Part shown: positions 47,798-57,535 of the stretch, piece after piece | Numbering within the stretch: the first letter of the stretch is position 1 | How the letters are laid out: every line of letters begins with the position of its first letter | Assembly: GCF_000467105.1 (NCBI RefSeq) | Contig: NZ_BATI01000031.1 | Coordinates: 26,802 to 90,801, forward strand | Source of the DNA: Aquipseudomonas alcaligenes NBRC 14159 | GTDB lineage: Bacteria > Pseudomonadota > Gammaproteobacteria > Pseudomonadales > Pseudomonadaceae | Reading direction: 5' to 3' | Length of the DNA stretch: 64,000 nucleotides | Notes under the pieces: generated by a model | The model's database searches: none | The model's input: the letters and a program-made list of their open reading frames with translations, nothing else | Told to the model about the DNA's origin: nothing | Program-made: the position numbers and the translations under genes

Positions 47798-50700
47798 TTG
47801 CACGGATTCAATACGTCAACTTCCTGACCTACAGCCACCCGGACAGCAAGGAGCGGAAGCCAGCCCTTCGGGTCGTGGAGTTCGCGCCGCTGAAGTATTC
47901 GACCGCGATCAACATCCCGAATGGCCATGGCAAGACGAACATGATTTCCGCGCTGCTCTATCTCTTGAGCCGAGACAGCAAACTCAAGGAAAACGTTCTG
48001 CCTTTGTTCACCCCCCGCCGAAGTGGCGCACCCTCTCATATCCGCGTTCAGCTCTGGGACTTGAGAGATGATCTCACGCAAACAGATCTGGGGCTTGATG
48101 AAGGCCTGTTGGATCCAAGAGACCTGCCCAACAGGGGAGATCATTATGTCTTCGGTCTATGTGCCTACCAGGGTGACGAACCAAGGTTCTATTACTACCA
48201 GGGAGTACTAGAAGACTGCCCAGTGTTCGATCGCACTGAGAGCGGATACCTGTATCGCCACGAGACCGACATCCAGCAGGCCCTCAAGGCTCTGGGCGGG
48301 GGGAGAGCCTGGAATATCTCATCTGTGCACGAGTGGCGCTCCCTCATTACCAGCCACATCCCAAGTCGCGTGCTAACCCAGCAGGTCAAGTTCCATCTTG
48401 CGGGTGGCGGCGACAAGTCGGCTCAGCTCCATCAGATCGAAGAGGATGGAGATGAAAGCTTCGACCAGGCGTTTTTTCGCACGGTCATTGCGCCTGAACT
48501 CCTCGCATCGACCGGCGAGCTTGAAGGGAACCTCGATGACCCTCGGGAGAACTTCGAGGAACTGCTTTATGCACACTTCAGCAAGATGGCATCAGCAACC
48601 ATCAAGGCGGAACAGGAGCAGCGAGCCATCAAGGAACAGGAAGAGGTTGTGCGCGAGCTCGGCGTGCTGGTGGCAGCCGGCGAGGACGCCAAGGATAAGT
48701 ATGGCAAGTACCAAGGGCTGATTTCGACAATCGCTCGGGATGGCGCAGTGGTCCAGCACCTTGTCCGTACCGACCCGTTTCCCGGGCTGCTGGATGCGCG
48801 CCAGCTACCCTCTGGGCAGGTGGGTGAGATCGTCCAGTACATCGTGATCGACAAAGTTCACGGAGCGATGATCTTGGATGCCGGGCTGGAGAAACTCATA
48901 GGCGTAGAGGCTAAGCGAATCAATGAAGCTGCAGGCCGAAAGAGTTTGTTTCCTGTAGAAATTGACCAGACGCAAGTGATTGATTTTGCTTGCGACCTCA
49001 AGATTTTTGGCGAACCCGGATGGGGTGGCACAAGAGTCGCCCGTAAAGGCTACACATTGGACGCTGCGCTCCAACTGATCCCCTTGCTACGTGAGTTCGG
49101 TACAGCAAAACTGGCCGGTACCCCCGACACGCTGCAGCGGGCATTTGCTTGGGCGGGAACCACTGCCGACACCAACAGTTACCGGAAGACAGTTCGCCGG
49201 CTTGAGGCAGAAATCAGGCGGCACCAGGAAAATATTGATCAGCGGAAACGCGAAATCGCCCAGTGGGAGGTCGAGGTTAGGGAACTCGGTGATCGGATCA
49301 CGAAGTACGATCAGGCAAAGGGTGCTTACGAGGACTTGGTGCAGAGCGGAAAATTCGTCCAGGAAGAGCTCGAAGACCCGGTACTGTTGTTGGACAAAGT
49401 GGCAAGAGAGCTTCGCGCCGCGGAAGATGCCCTGACGGCCCATGACAAGCGCGTCGGCCGCCTCGAAATGACCTTCGCCAGTTACATGGCGTTCTGCCAG
49501 AGCAACCCCAGCGTCTCCGTGCGCTCCCGGCTGAAGGAATTGACAGTAAAGGCAGCCAACGCTCAGGAGGCCCTACGCGATGCCGAGCAACGCCTGCAAC
49601 GTTCAAGGGACAAATTAGCCCAACTCAATGTGCTCAAATTGGAGCAAGAAACTCAGAGTAGACACGACCAGCAAAAGCTTGGCGCGCTATTAGAGCTGCA
49701 GTCGCATCGGCCCACTTATGCTGAGTGGTTCGGCGACACCCTGCCCGACAGTATCGATATTCGCGGCAGCCTTAAGAAGATCGCCAGCGAAGAGAAAGCC
49801 TTGGAGCAGCGCCGTCTGGAGCGCGAGAAGCTTCGCGATGCCATTTCGAGTCTTTTGCCGTCAGTCCCACGCTTTCGTGATCTGTTCGGCGATACGGACG
49901 CGAAGAGCATCGACATCTCAGGCGCGCTACAAAGAGTCGCCGTCGAGGAGCGGGCGCTCGAGAAGGAGCTTGCCATCACCGGTGGGCTCCATGCCCGCCT
50001 CTTGGATTTGGCGCCGTTCGTCGAGAGATTCCGCATAATTTTCGGTGACACAGACCCGGCGATACTGGAGCCTGCTCAAGACCGAGCCGACTTGCAGAGT
50101 GCTATTACCCTAGCCGAAACGACCGCGAAATCGCTGGAGACCCAGGTATCAAGGCTGAACCTATTCCGGTTCACCTACCCAGGCAAGACTCCAGCCTTAT
50201 GGCTTGCCGAAATGGAGGCACGACGGTCGGCGCTCACTCAAGAAATTGCTCAATACAACCAGCAGGCGCTCACGGCCGAGCGCCAACTCGACGAGCTGAT
50301 GTCCGATCCGGTAGCCAGGCCGGAAGATGTGGCTTCAGCACACTCGCTCATCAACGGGGCAGTCCCATTCGTCTTGCTCCACAATTTTATCGAGGAGTAT
50401 TGCCCGCCTGGCGTGAAACAACACTGGTTGACGCACTTCTCGGCGTTGCTCTTCTCGCCGGTTGTGGAAACCCTCGACGATGCAGCCAAGGCGGCTCTGT
50501 TGCTTCATGAAGGCCAGGCCATGATGCCGGTACTGATCGCAAATCGATTGAAGGCCATGATGGAGAGCGAGACACCGGCTCTAGCCCTGAACGGGGAGTG
50601 TGCATACACCTGGCTTGCCGGTATCAAGACCCGCATGGTGCATTGCCTCCTGAATCCGGCAGCAGTGGAGGAGGAGCGATTTCTGGCTCAACAACGGCTC

Positions 50701-52992
50701 GATGAGCTACGGGAACGGCTCGCGCAAAAGCATGAGGAGCTAGACGATCTGTCGGAGAAATCGGATTCCGTGCTGCTTGCCCGGGATGCGGAAAGTGCAG
50801 AGGCCTCCAATGTGGAGGTGGAGTTGGCTGCCAATTCCGAACGGCTGGAGAATCTGTACAACCAGTTGCCTGATGTCTTGGCGCGATGTACTGCCGAAGC
50901 GCTTGGTAGCATCCAGAAAATGCGGGAATACCTAGCTCTCCTCAGGGAGCACGGGGAGGGTGTTTTCGAGAGGACCACGGAGAAATTACGTCAGATCGAA
51001 GAAAAGGTCCAAGTTCTGCGGCAATCGCGTTGTTGGTACGAGGAGCGAAATTCTGATCTCGTACGCAAGGTCATTATGGACATGCGCCGGTATCAGGCCT
51101 TATTGGCAGAGCACGGAGCTGACGTGCAGCAAAAGGTCGAGGCGGACTTGAGCAGCATTGACGAGGAAGCCGACGATCTAAGGCGCTCGCGGGAGTGGTA
51201 CGAGGCGCGGGATTGCGACGACATCCACGCTGCTGTCAATGCAATGTGCCGGTACTTGCAGGCTGGAGGCGATGCGGAAGTAACCCGGCTACGGAGTGTA
51301 GTTGATGTCGGTATCGCCGAGCTCAGCGCGCTGGCGGCAAAAGTCACTGTGGCTACCCAGGCCGTTGCCGACGATGAAGACCGTTTATCCACAGCACGCA
51401 CTGCCGAATCGAACGCGGCAGAGGCATACAACCAGAACAAGCAGCACCTCGAAGACCTAGCAAGTTTCGCAGAGAGCGAAGACCTTTCGTTCATGGAAAA
51501 CCATGATGAATGCCGCGTTACCCTGGAGGTCAGAAAGAGTCGTGCAGAGGCACGGAAGAGCTATGAAAGCCAATTCGCCCACGCTCAACGTTATGTCAAG
51601 GAAACCAGGGACAGCCAGACGAGTGAACAGGAACTGCTTAACCGCAAGGCAGGCTCAGAGGCAAAGGTTGAAGGAACCAAGCGCTTGCAGGAAGAGGACG
51701 CTCGGGCCGTAGAGGATAAGAACAGCAAGGTCGTTGCTCTGAAGAGCCTTCAGGATGCCCTTCATGAAGCGGCCTGCAGATTGCTCTGGGAGTTCCGGGC
51801 GGTTTCGAAAATCCTTGACGACATTCGCGACGCGGTGAGCAAGGGGGCGCCGCGCTTTGAGAACACGGATCTCTACAAGCACGCCGAATCGGTCAGAAAC
51901 CGGCTCGAACGTGCAGATACCGATCCCTTCTTCCTGGAAGACATCCGCAAGGTCGGGCGTCTGGCAGGAGAGCTAGGGCTAGCTGGACAGTCCAAAGACA
52001 TAACACGCGCAAGGCGCGATGCCGAAAAGCTGGTCCACCAATACCGAGAACTCAAGGCGAGCTTTTGCACTGAGATTATCAGCGGTGCCCGGAAAGGGTT
52101 GTCGGTGCTGGATGCCGAGTGGCTGCAAAGTCAGGATCGGTTTGACGCGCCGACAGAAATGAAGGTTCAGATCGAGGCCAACATCGAAAGCAATCGGGGC
52201 CTGTTGCAACAGGCCACCACAAGCCTTGAGTTTGCTCGCGACAAGACCACAGAGATGCTGACGATTCTGGCAAAGGATGCGGAGCGGGCTGTGTTGATAC
52301 TGGAAGAGGCGATGGCAACGACACCAACTGCTCGTTTCTATGTCAGAGCCAACGTCATAGCACAGGATAAGATCGGCAATCTTCTAGATCGTCTTTACAG
52401 CGACATCCAGGCGCAGATGCGGCGGCAAGCCGATTCGGGCTCGAAAATCACCGAGAAACGCCAGAGGAAGCGGGCTCTAGACGAGCTACGGGGCGAGGTC
52501 TACCGCTCCTTGTTTGCAGATGTCAGCGTGGAGTTTCGCCATCCTTCCATTTGGGGAGGTGGTCAACACCGGCTGACCTCAAAGGACATGAGCGAAGGGA
52601 TGAGGACTGCAGTCAGCCTGATGTGGATTGCGAAACTCGCTGAATTCCGCCTGCGCCAGGCGATCGATCAAGCGGGCGGTATGAGGAGGCAGAACCGCGC
52701 CGCATTACGCAAAGAACGATACTTCATGATTCTGGATGGGCTCTTTTCTAACCTCAGTCACGATGATCTGATTGACTCTGCCATGGAGTCACTTCGCCTC
52801 TCAGTCGGGCACTTTCAGTTGATCGGGATGATCCATCACCCCAGATACATCAACAATCCGAAGATATTCCCTTCATATTTCGTTGGGCGGCCGTATCGTG
52901 CCAGCAACGGCAAACACGCGTGGCTTACGGTGGACTGGCAGAAAAATGCCCCCGACTCGCTTGGCGTCTTCGGCTCGCATTTTACGCACTAG
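47788..52992 (+). CDS. jetC: Wadjet-like JetC, exceptionally long SMC-family ATPase
   Basis: 1,734 aa, against roughly 1,100 in the best-studied type I JetC. N-terminal head: Walker A NGHGKT at 45-50. Long coiled coils fill about 270-1550. C-terminal head: signature-like SEGMRTAVSL (1602-1611), then FMILDGLFSNLS (D1650, G1651), where the Walker B Asp is followed by Gly instead of the usual catalytic Glu, and an IHHPRY segment as H-loop. Within the arms are three 52-residue repeats starting at 644, 696 and 748 (each with FGDT) and a 54-residue unit repeated from 1045 and 1099 (each with WYE and an xxEHG motif). JetABC extrudes DNA loops and triggers cleavage of small circles. Confidence 0.85.
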   Translation: MSLIARIQYVNFLTYSHPDSKERKPALRVVEFAPLKYSTAINIPNGHGKTNMISALLYLLSRDSKLKENVLPLFTPRRSGAPSHIRVQLWDLRDDLTQTDLGLDEGLLDPRDLPNRGDHYVFGLCAYQGDEPRFYYYQGVLEDCPVFDRTESGYLYRHETDIQQALKALGGGRAWNISSVHEWRSLITSHIPSRVLTQQVKFHLAGGGDKSAQLHQIEEDGDESFDQAFFRTVIAPELLASTGELEGNLDDPRENFEELLYAHFSKMASATIKAEQEQRAIKEQEEVVRELGVLVAAGEDAKDKYGKYQGLISTIARDGAVVQHLVRTDPFPGLLDARQLPSGQVGEIVQYIVIDKVHGAMILDAGLEKLIGVEAKRINEAAGRKSLFPVEIDQTQVIDFACDLKIFGEPGWGGTRVARKGYTLDAALQLIPLLREFGTAKLAGTPDTLQRAFAWAGTTADTNSYRKTVRRLEAEIRRHQENIDQRKREIAQWEVEVRELGDRITKYDQAKGAYEDLVQSGKFVQEELEDPVLLLDKVARELRAAEDALTAHDKRVGRLEMTFASYMAFCQSNPSVSVRSRLKELTVKAANAQEALRDAEQRLQRSRDKLAQLNVLKLEQETQSRHDQQKLGALLELQSHRPTYAEWFGDTLPDSIDIRGSLKKIASEEKALEQRRLEREKLRDAISSLLPSVPRFRDLFGDTDAKSIDISGALQRVAVEERALEKELAITGGLHARLLDLAPFVERFRIIFGDTDPAILEPAQDRADLQSAITLAETTAKSLETQVSRLNLFRFTYPGKTPALWLAEMEARRSALTQEIAQYNQQALTAERQLDELMSDPVARPEDVASAHSLINGAVPFVLLHNFIEEYCPPGVKQHWLTHFSALLFSPVVETLDDAAKAALLLHEGQAMMPVLIANRLKAMMESETPALALNGECAYTWLAGIKTRMVHCLLNPAAVEEERFLAQQRLDELRERLAQKHEELDDLSEKSDSVLLARDAESAEASNVEVELAANSERLENLYNQLPDVLARCTAEALGSIQKMREYLALLREHGEGVFERTTEKLRQIEEKVQVLRQSRCWYEERNSDLVRKVIMDMRRYQALLAEHGADVQQKVEADLSSIDEEADDLRRSREWYEARDCDDIHAAVNAMCRYLQAGGDAEVTRLRSVVDVGIAELSALAAKVTVATQAVADDEDRLSTARTAESNAAEAYNQNKQHLEDLASFAESEDLSFMENHDECRVTLEVRKSRAEARKSYESQFAHAQRYVKETRDSQTSEQELLNRKAGSEAKVEGTKRLQEEDARAVEDKNSKVVALKSLQDALHEAACRLLWEFRAVSKILDDIRDAVSKGAPRFENTDLYKHAESVRNRLERADTDPFFLEDIRKVGRLAGELGLAGQSKDITRARRDAEKLVHQYRELKASFCTEIISGARKGLSVLDAEWLQSQDRFDAPTEMKVQIEANIESNRGLLQQATTSLEFARDKTTEMLTILAKDAERAVLILEEAMATTPTARFYVRANVIAQDKIGNLLDRLYSDIQAQMRRQADSGSKITEKRQRKRALDELRGEVYRSLFADVSVEFRHPSIWGGGQHRLTSKDMSEGMRTAVSLMWIAKLAEFRLRQAIDQAGGMRRQNRAALRKERYFMILDGLFSNLSHDDLIDSAMESLRLSVGHFQLIGMIHHPRYINNPKIFPSYFVGRPYRASNGKHAWLTVDWQKNAPDSLGVFGSHFTH

Positions 52993-52999
52993 GACGATC

Positions 53000-54127
53000 A
53001 TGGTGACTGAGAGATTGGACGTGATTGTCAGCGCACTGAGACGGCAGACCCGCAAGAGCAAGGTATTGCAGGGAGGGGGGCTAATCGATCGACTGGTACG
53101 TGAAACTGGATTGGATGCAGCGACGATACGGCGCTGCCTCATGGATATGAGGGCACGTGGTTGGGTTGAGGCCAGTTCATGGTCGGGAACTGGAAATCCC
53201 GTGGGGCGCGTCAAGATAAGCTTGCCATCGCTGCCGCCTCCATCGTGGGCCGAGCAGTGGAGGCACGCCCTTATGGCTTGTGAGAAGCTTTCCGACGCTG
53301 ATCGCGCGGCGCTGTTCGAGTGTGGCGCCATTCGGTCCGATATGAGTGCTTCTGAGCTCCCCCAAATCTTAGATGGCCTCATCCGGCTACGTGAGAATCA
53401 GTCAAGGCACGTTGGCAGTCCCGCCTTCCTCGTTAGCGCACGTTACTTGCGCGGATCGTCAAAGATGCTCGGCAAATTGGGTGCTCGCGCTATTAAAGCA
53501 TTCGGCATTGATCTTTCTCGGTTTCCCGACCACCCCCCTTATGTCGTCACTGCCGGTGCAGCCGATCCCGAGGCGGTAGTGCTAATCGAGAACCCGACGG
53601 CGTTTGAGCTGGCGGCCACAACGTCGGCAGTTGAGCGCTGTGCATTTATCGCCACCTTCGGCTTTGGGCTAAACAAGGTCTCGGAGGATTTTGGCAATCA
53701 ACTGGCGGGTATGGTCGAGGAAGGCTTCTCCCAAGCTGTAACATTGGTGCGCGAGGGTTCAAGAACCCCCTCGGCGAGAGAATTGCTCTCGCATCCTAAC
53801 ATCACGTTCTGGGGCGACCTGGACATCGCAGGGATGCAGATTTTTGAGCGAATTGCCAAGCGCCTCCCGAGACTACAGCTATCTGCACTGTATGGGCCGA
53901 TGATCGATGCCGTGACGAAGGATGATGATCGACATCCGTATGTCGCTGCCACTGGCAAGCCTGGGCAGGCGACATTTCTGTCTACCCGAGAGGACTCCTC
54001 AGCCATGTTAAATTGTTGCTGCGAGTGGGCAGTAGATCAGGAGCTGGTAACAGAAACTCATATCGAAAAGCTTGCTGGATATCCACTTGTCCTGCATAGG
54101 GAATGGAATACATTTCAGAAGGGATAG
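53000..54127 (+). CDS. jetD: Wadjet-like JetD nuclease (Toprim)
   Basis: 375 aa from ATG 53000, 7 bp after the jetC stop, with AGGA before it. The N-terminal winged helix is RLDVIVSALRRQTRKSKVLQ and ATIRRCLMDMRARGWVEAS. The C-terminal Toprim domain shows VVLIENPTAFE (Glu) and ITFWGDLDIAGMQIF (DxD), the metal-binding pattern of topoisomerase-like nucleases and of JetD. It should cut plasmid DNA held by JetABC. This is the most diagnostic member of the operon. Confidence 0.88.
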   Translation: MVTERLDVIVSALRRQTRKSKVLQGGGLIDRLVRETGLDAATIRRCLMDMRARGWVEASSWSGTGNPVGRVKISLPSLPPPSWAEQWRHALMACEKLSDADRAALFECGAIRSDMSASELPQILDGLIRLRENQSRHVGSPAFLVSARYLRGSSKMLGKLGARAIKAFGIDLSRFPDHPPYVVTAGAADPEAVVLIENPTAFELAATTSAVERCAFIATFGFGLNKVSEDFGNQLAGMVEEGFSQAVTLVREGSRTPSARELLSHPNITFWGDLDIAGMQIFERIAKRLPRLQLSALYGPMIDAVTKDDDRHPYVAATGKPGQATFLSTREDSSAMLNCCCEWAVDQELVTETHIEKLAGYPLVLHREWNTFQKG

Positions 54128-54541
54128 CGATGTGTTCGTGCTGGCCAGGTGAAAAACTCAGCGTATGGACTGAAACCAGTCTTGTGGTGAGCAGGCGGAC
54201 CTAGTGGCCGATTCGAGTTTGGTGAGTGTCGCAGCCTAAGTGTGTTGAATACCGAGCTGGTTATCTATCAACTGCGTATCCATAAAGCCGATTAAAGACT
54301 AGAGTGCGACTTATCCCGTACTGGGCAACAGTTACAGCATAACCCCATAGCCGTACTTTCTAGATATTCATCTCAATCACACCTGCCGCCGATGAAACGA
54401 TGTAGCGGTAAAGCATTTATGTCTTCTCCTCCAGGGCGGAAGCGTAATCACCGGTCAGGTCTGTTGAAAGCAGAGAAGCCTCTTTTTCTTCGTACTGCCC
54501 AGCGTCAAAGCACTTTGTGCTGCAAAGATTCGTCTGAAACA
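54128..54541. other. Intergenic stretch between jetD and the glycosylase gene
   Basis: 414 bp between two convergent genes. I find no credible reading frame, RNA gene or terminator with a proper T-run in it. Confidence 0.5.
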
Positions 54542-55750
54542 CTAACCAGCCAACAGGCCGGTTGCCAGTAAGCGCTGTGCCGCAGGGCGCTTGCAGTTCA
54601 GCGAAACTACCTCAAGCCCTAACCACTTTGCGAGTGACTGCAACTGAAGAGCTAGCTCGGACAACGCTACATCACTTAAACCGATCTTTTCCTCATGAAC
54701 TGCGTGCACTGTCAGACGTCGCTGGGCGCGTTCAGCTCGTACATCAACTCTGCCTACTAATTGGCCACGGAAAAGAAAAGGCATAACGTAGTAACCATAC
54801 ACTCGTTTAGAAGGCGGTTGGTAGAATTCTAATCGGTAACGAAAGTCAAATAGTCTCTCAGTCCGCTCACGTGACCAAATTAATGAGTCGAACGGTGAAA
54901 GCAACGCACTTGGCTTGCTTGGCTTAGAGTGTAGAAGATCCTTAGTCATCCATGCTGGTTTTATCCAGCCATCCACCAGCACTGCACTAAGCTGACCGTC
55001 CTCGACTAACTCAGAAAGCCGCAAGCGAGTATCCATAGCATCCAAACGAAAGTAGTCGCGCAAGTCCTGTTCTGTAGCTACCCCTAGGGCATTCGCTGCA
55101 TGCATCAGCAATCGGCGATGCGCCTCGGCCTCAGTAATTGTAGGATGGTTAAGTATTGCTTCAGGAATAACTCGTTCAGGTAGATCGTAGCGGCGCTCGA
55201 ATCCAGTCCCGCGAGATACTGTCAGTTCACCGACAGCAAACAACCACTCCAGCGCAAGTTTCTCTGCACTCCAGTCCCACCATGATCCGCCAGGTTTGTC
55301 ACGCTTGGCTAGATCTCCAGCCGTCAGTGCGCCACGATCCACTATTGATTTTAATACTTGTTGAATAAGTGGTTGCTGTTCGTGACCAAAATTAATTATC
55401 TGTTTATGAATCCCTCGCCCGATACGGGCCCGCTGCATGCGCCATTGCAACAAGGGGTAGAGCGCCAGCGGCATCAATGATGCTTCATGCCCCCAATATT
55501 CAAAAAGCACTCTTTCCCTTCCACTCCCCCAGGCCAAACGGTCAAGTTCGGCGCGCTCATAATGACCTATACGAGAGTAAAGGGGTAAATAATGTGAGCG
55601 AACCAGGGCGCTAACAGAGTCAATCTGTAATGCGCCAAGATGTTGCAGAATAATTTGAAGTTGATTGGAGGGCGCTTCGCATCCAAACCCTTGAGCAGCC
55701 ATAGCCTGATGGGTGGCCTCGCTCGAGGATAGATATAAAGGTGCAGTCAT
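54542..55750 (-). CDS. YcaQ/AlkX-type DNA glycosylase (HTH_42 family)
   Basis: 402 aa from ATG 55750 after AGGAG; a longer frame upstream lacks a ribosome site. The catalytic motif is ALQIDSVSAL with Q42-x-D44, the YcaQ-like QxD variant rather than the QxQ of AlkZ. Other family blocks: FEYWGHEASLMP (about 82-93), RRYDLPERVIP, and LLSPFDSLIWSRERTERLFD then YRLEFYQPPSKRVYGYYVMP. Known members remove alkylated bases and unhook interstrand crosslinks. It is divergent (285 bp) from a metabolite cluster and so may protect the host from a DNA-damaging product; this is inference. Confidence 0.88.
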   Translation of the reverse strand: MTAPLYLSSSEATHQAMAAQGFGCEAPSNQLQIILQHLGALQIDSVSALVRSHYLPLYSRIGHYERAELDRLAWGSGRERVLFEYWGHEASLMPLALYPLLQWRMQRARIGRGIHKQIINFGHEQQPLIQQVLKSIVDRGALTAGDLAKRDKPGGSWWDWSAEKLALEWLFAVGELTVSRGTGFERRYDLPERVIPEAILNHPTITEAEAHRRLLMHAANALGVATEQDLRDYFRLDAMDTRLRLSELVEDGQLSAVLVDGWIKPAWMTKDLLHSKPSKPSALLSPFDSLIWSRERTERLFDFRYRLEFYQPPSKRVYGYYVMPFLFRGQLVGRVDVRAERAQRRLTVHAVHEEKIGLSDVALSELALQLQSLAKWLGLEVVSLNCKRPAAQRLLATGLLAG

Positions 55751-56035
55751 TTTCACTCCTAACCAGTGCCGCAAGTCGGAATGGCTATTGTAGAACAACA
55801 ATAATAAAGTGAATGTATGGCAATGCGGGTGTCATGGTGCTGTAAATAACCGAGAGCAGCAGTTGTTTTTCTGTGAGTGATAAATTGACAAGGGGATTGC
55901 ACGTCAGTCCTTGACACTCAGAAAACATGAGCTACTTTGAAAGCTACAGAGTTAAGAAGTGGTAAGAGGTGCCCGGCGGTATAAAGGATTTTGCCGCTAT
56001 TAAGCTTCAAATGCACAGGGATACAGGAGGTAATA

Positions 56036-57502
56036 GTGCATATTGTATTCGTTCACACTCCCATGGCAACAGTAAGCCTACCAGAGCGGGAGGCTTTCTG
56101 GCGAAATTTTGACATCCGGTACCATGCGACACATCCCGGCCTAAAGCCAATGAAAAACGTCCTTTGGGAGCTTCCTCATTGGATGACTTGGTTGGCGGGA
56201 GTGCTAGTCGATGCAGGTTATACATCCCTTGAAGCAATGGATCTATACGCATCAGAATGCACTATGACGGGTATAGATACATTCAAGATGGGTAATACCA
56301 TTAAGGAATACCCGGCTGATGTGTACCTGCTATCCCCAATGACACCAAATTTACCTTTTGCTTATCAGATTGCCGATCTAATCAAGATAATACATCCAAG
56401 GAGTATTGTCATATTTGGTGGGGTTGTGGCAACGCCGTTGCACAAAACTATCGCGTTACATCCAAGTGTGGATTATGTGGTTTTTGGTCGTGGCGAGTTG
56501 GCTTTGCCTGCCTTAATAAGAGCGCTTGACCAGAAAGATGGCCCTGAATTTCTCGGTAATCTTTCTTTTAGACTTCCGGATGGTAGGGTCCACACATCTC
56601 ACTTCGAGAATCCGTGGTTGCCTGTCAACGATATTCCAAAGCCAAAAATTGATTTATTTGATAGATCAATTGGTGAGGATATACGTTATTTGCGTCAGGT
56701 TTATGCTCTCGGGTGTCCATACAAGCGCTCATTCTGCACCATTCAAACTATTGGGAGGAAGGCGGATTACTTTGCTCTCGATAGAGTGATAGATGAGATA
56801 GCAAGCTATCGAGAATATTACGGTGAGCATCATAACGTGTATTTCGGTGATGAGACATTTACAGTAAGTAAAGATCGCACCTTGGATATTTGTAGCGCTC
56901 TAAAAAATAATGGAAGCATAAGATATGATATTCAAACGCGGCTAAATTGTTTAAATGATGACGAAGTGCTGAGGGCGCTGAAAGAAAGTGGATGCAGCTG
57001 GGTTGAAATTGGAATAGAGACTGTAAATCAAGATAGTCAAAATATTCATAAGCAGAAAATTAAACTAAAAGAACTCGAGAATACCCTGTCCAGGGTACAG
57101 GATGCAGGCCTTGCTACCTGTTCTTTCCTTGTGAATGGTTTTCCCGACCAGACTATCGATGATATGAAGCGTTCTACTGATTATGCCTGCGGATTAATCG
57201 ATAGAGGCTTGTTGCAAGCATCTTATCTTTTTGGCCTGGTCCCATATCCTGGTAGCGAATTATTTTCCTCTCCTGAGTCTTTTGGCATGGAGTTACTGCA
57301 TAAGGACTTCAGGCTTTATCATGAAGAGTTGGCCCCCGTATATAAAACACATCACGCAGGACCGGATGAGATTTACGAGGTTTTTCTATCTGGTATTACG
57401 GCGTTAGCTGAAGCAATGGGGAAGACTTCGAATATATTAGATTATTCTTTCTATTCGGATTCATTCGAATACGGAAAGTTTTGGTCTGAGTCTCATGTCT
57501 AA
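56036..57502 (+). CDS. B12-binding-type radical SAM protein with altered cysteine motif
   Basis: 488 aa from GTG 56036, five bases after AGGAGG. The N-terminal ~170 residues are a B12-binding-like Rossmann region (VYLLSPMTPNLPFAYQIADL, VIFGGVVATPLHKTIALHP, VDYVVFGRGELALPALI). The radical SAM region starts near 220, but the CxxxCxxC cluster motif reads C227-PYK-R231-SF-C234: the middle Cys codon is CGC at 56726-56728 where TGC is expected. Downstream, VYFGDETFTVSKDRT and WVEIGIETVNQDSQNIHK fit the TIM barrel. First gene of a five-gene cluster. As read, it may not bind its 4Fe-4S cluster normally. Confidence 0.82.
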   Translation: MHIVFVHTPMATVSLPEREAFWRNFDIRYHATHPGLKPMKNVLWELPHWMTWLAGVLVDAGYTSLEAMDLYASECTMTGIDTFKMGNTIKEYPADVYLLSPMTPNLPFAYQIADLIKIIHPRSIVIFGGVVATPLHKTIALHPSVDYVVFGRGELALPALIRALDQKDGPEFLGNLSFRLPDGRVHTSHFENPWLPVNDIPKPKIDLFDRSIGEDIRYLRQVYALGCPYKRSFCTIQTIGRKADYFALDRVIDEIASYREYYGEHHNVYFGDETFTVSKDRTLDICSALKNNGSIRYDIQTRLNCLNDDEVLRALKESGCSWVEIGIETVNQDSQNIHKQKIKLKELENTLSRVQDAGLATCSFLVNGFPDQTIDDMKRSTDYACGLIDRGLLQASYLFGLVPYPGSELFSSPESFGMELLHKDFRLYHEELAPVYKTHHAGPDEIYEVFLSGITALAEAMGKTSNILDYSFYSDSFEYGKFWSESHV

Positions 57503-57535
57503 AGCATGTCAATAGCGAGTAAGGGAGATTGAATA

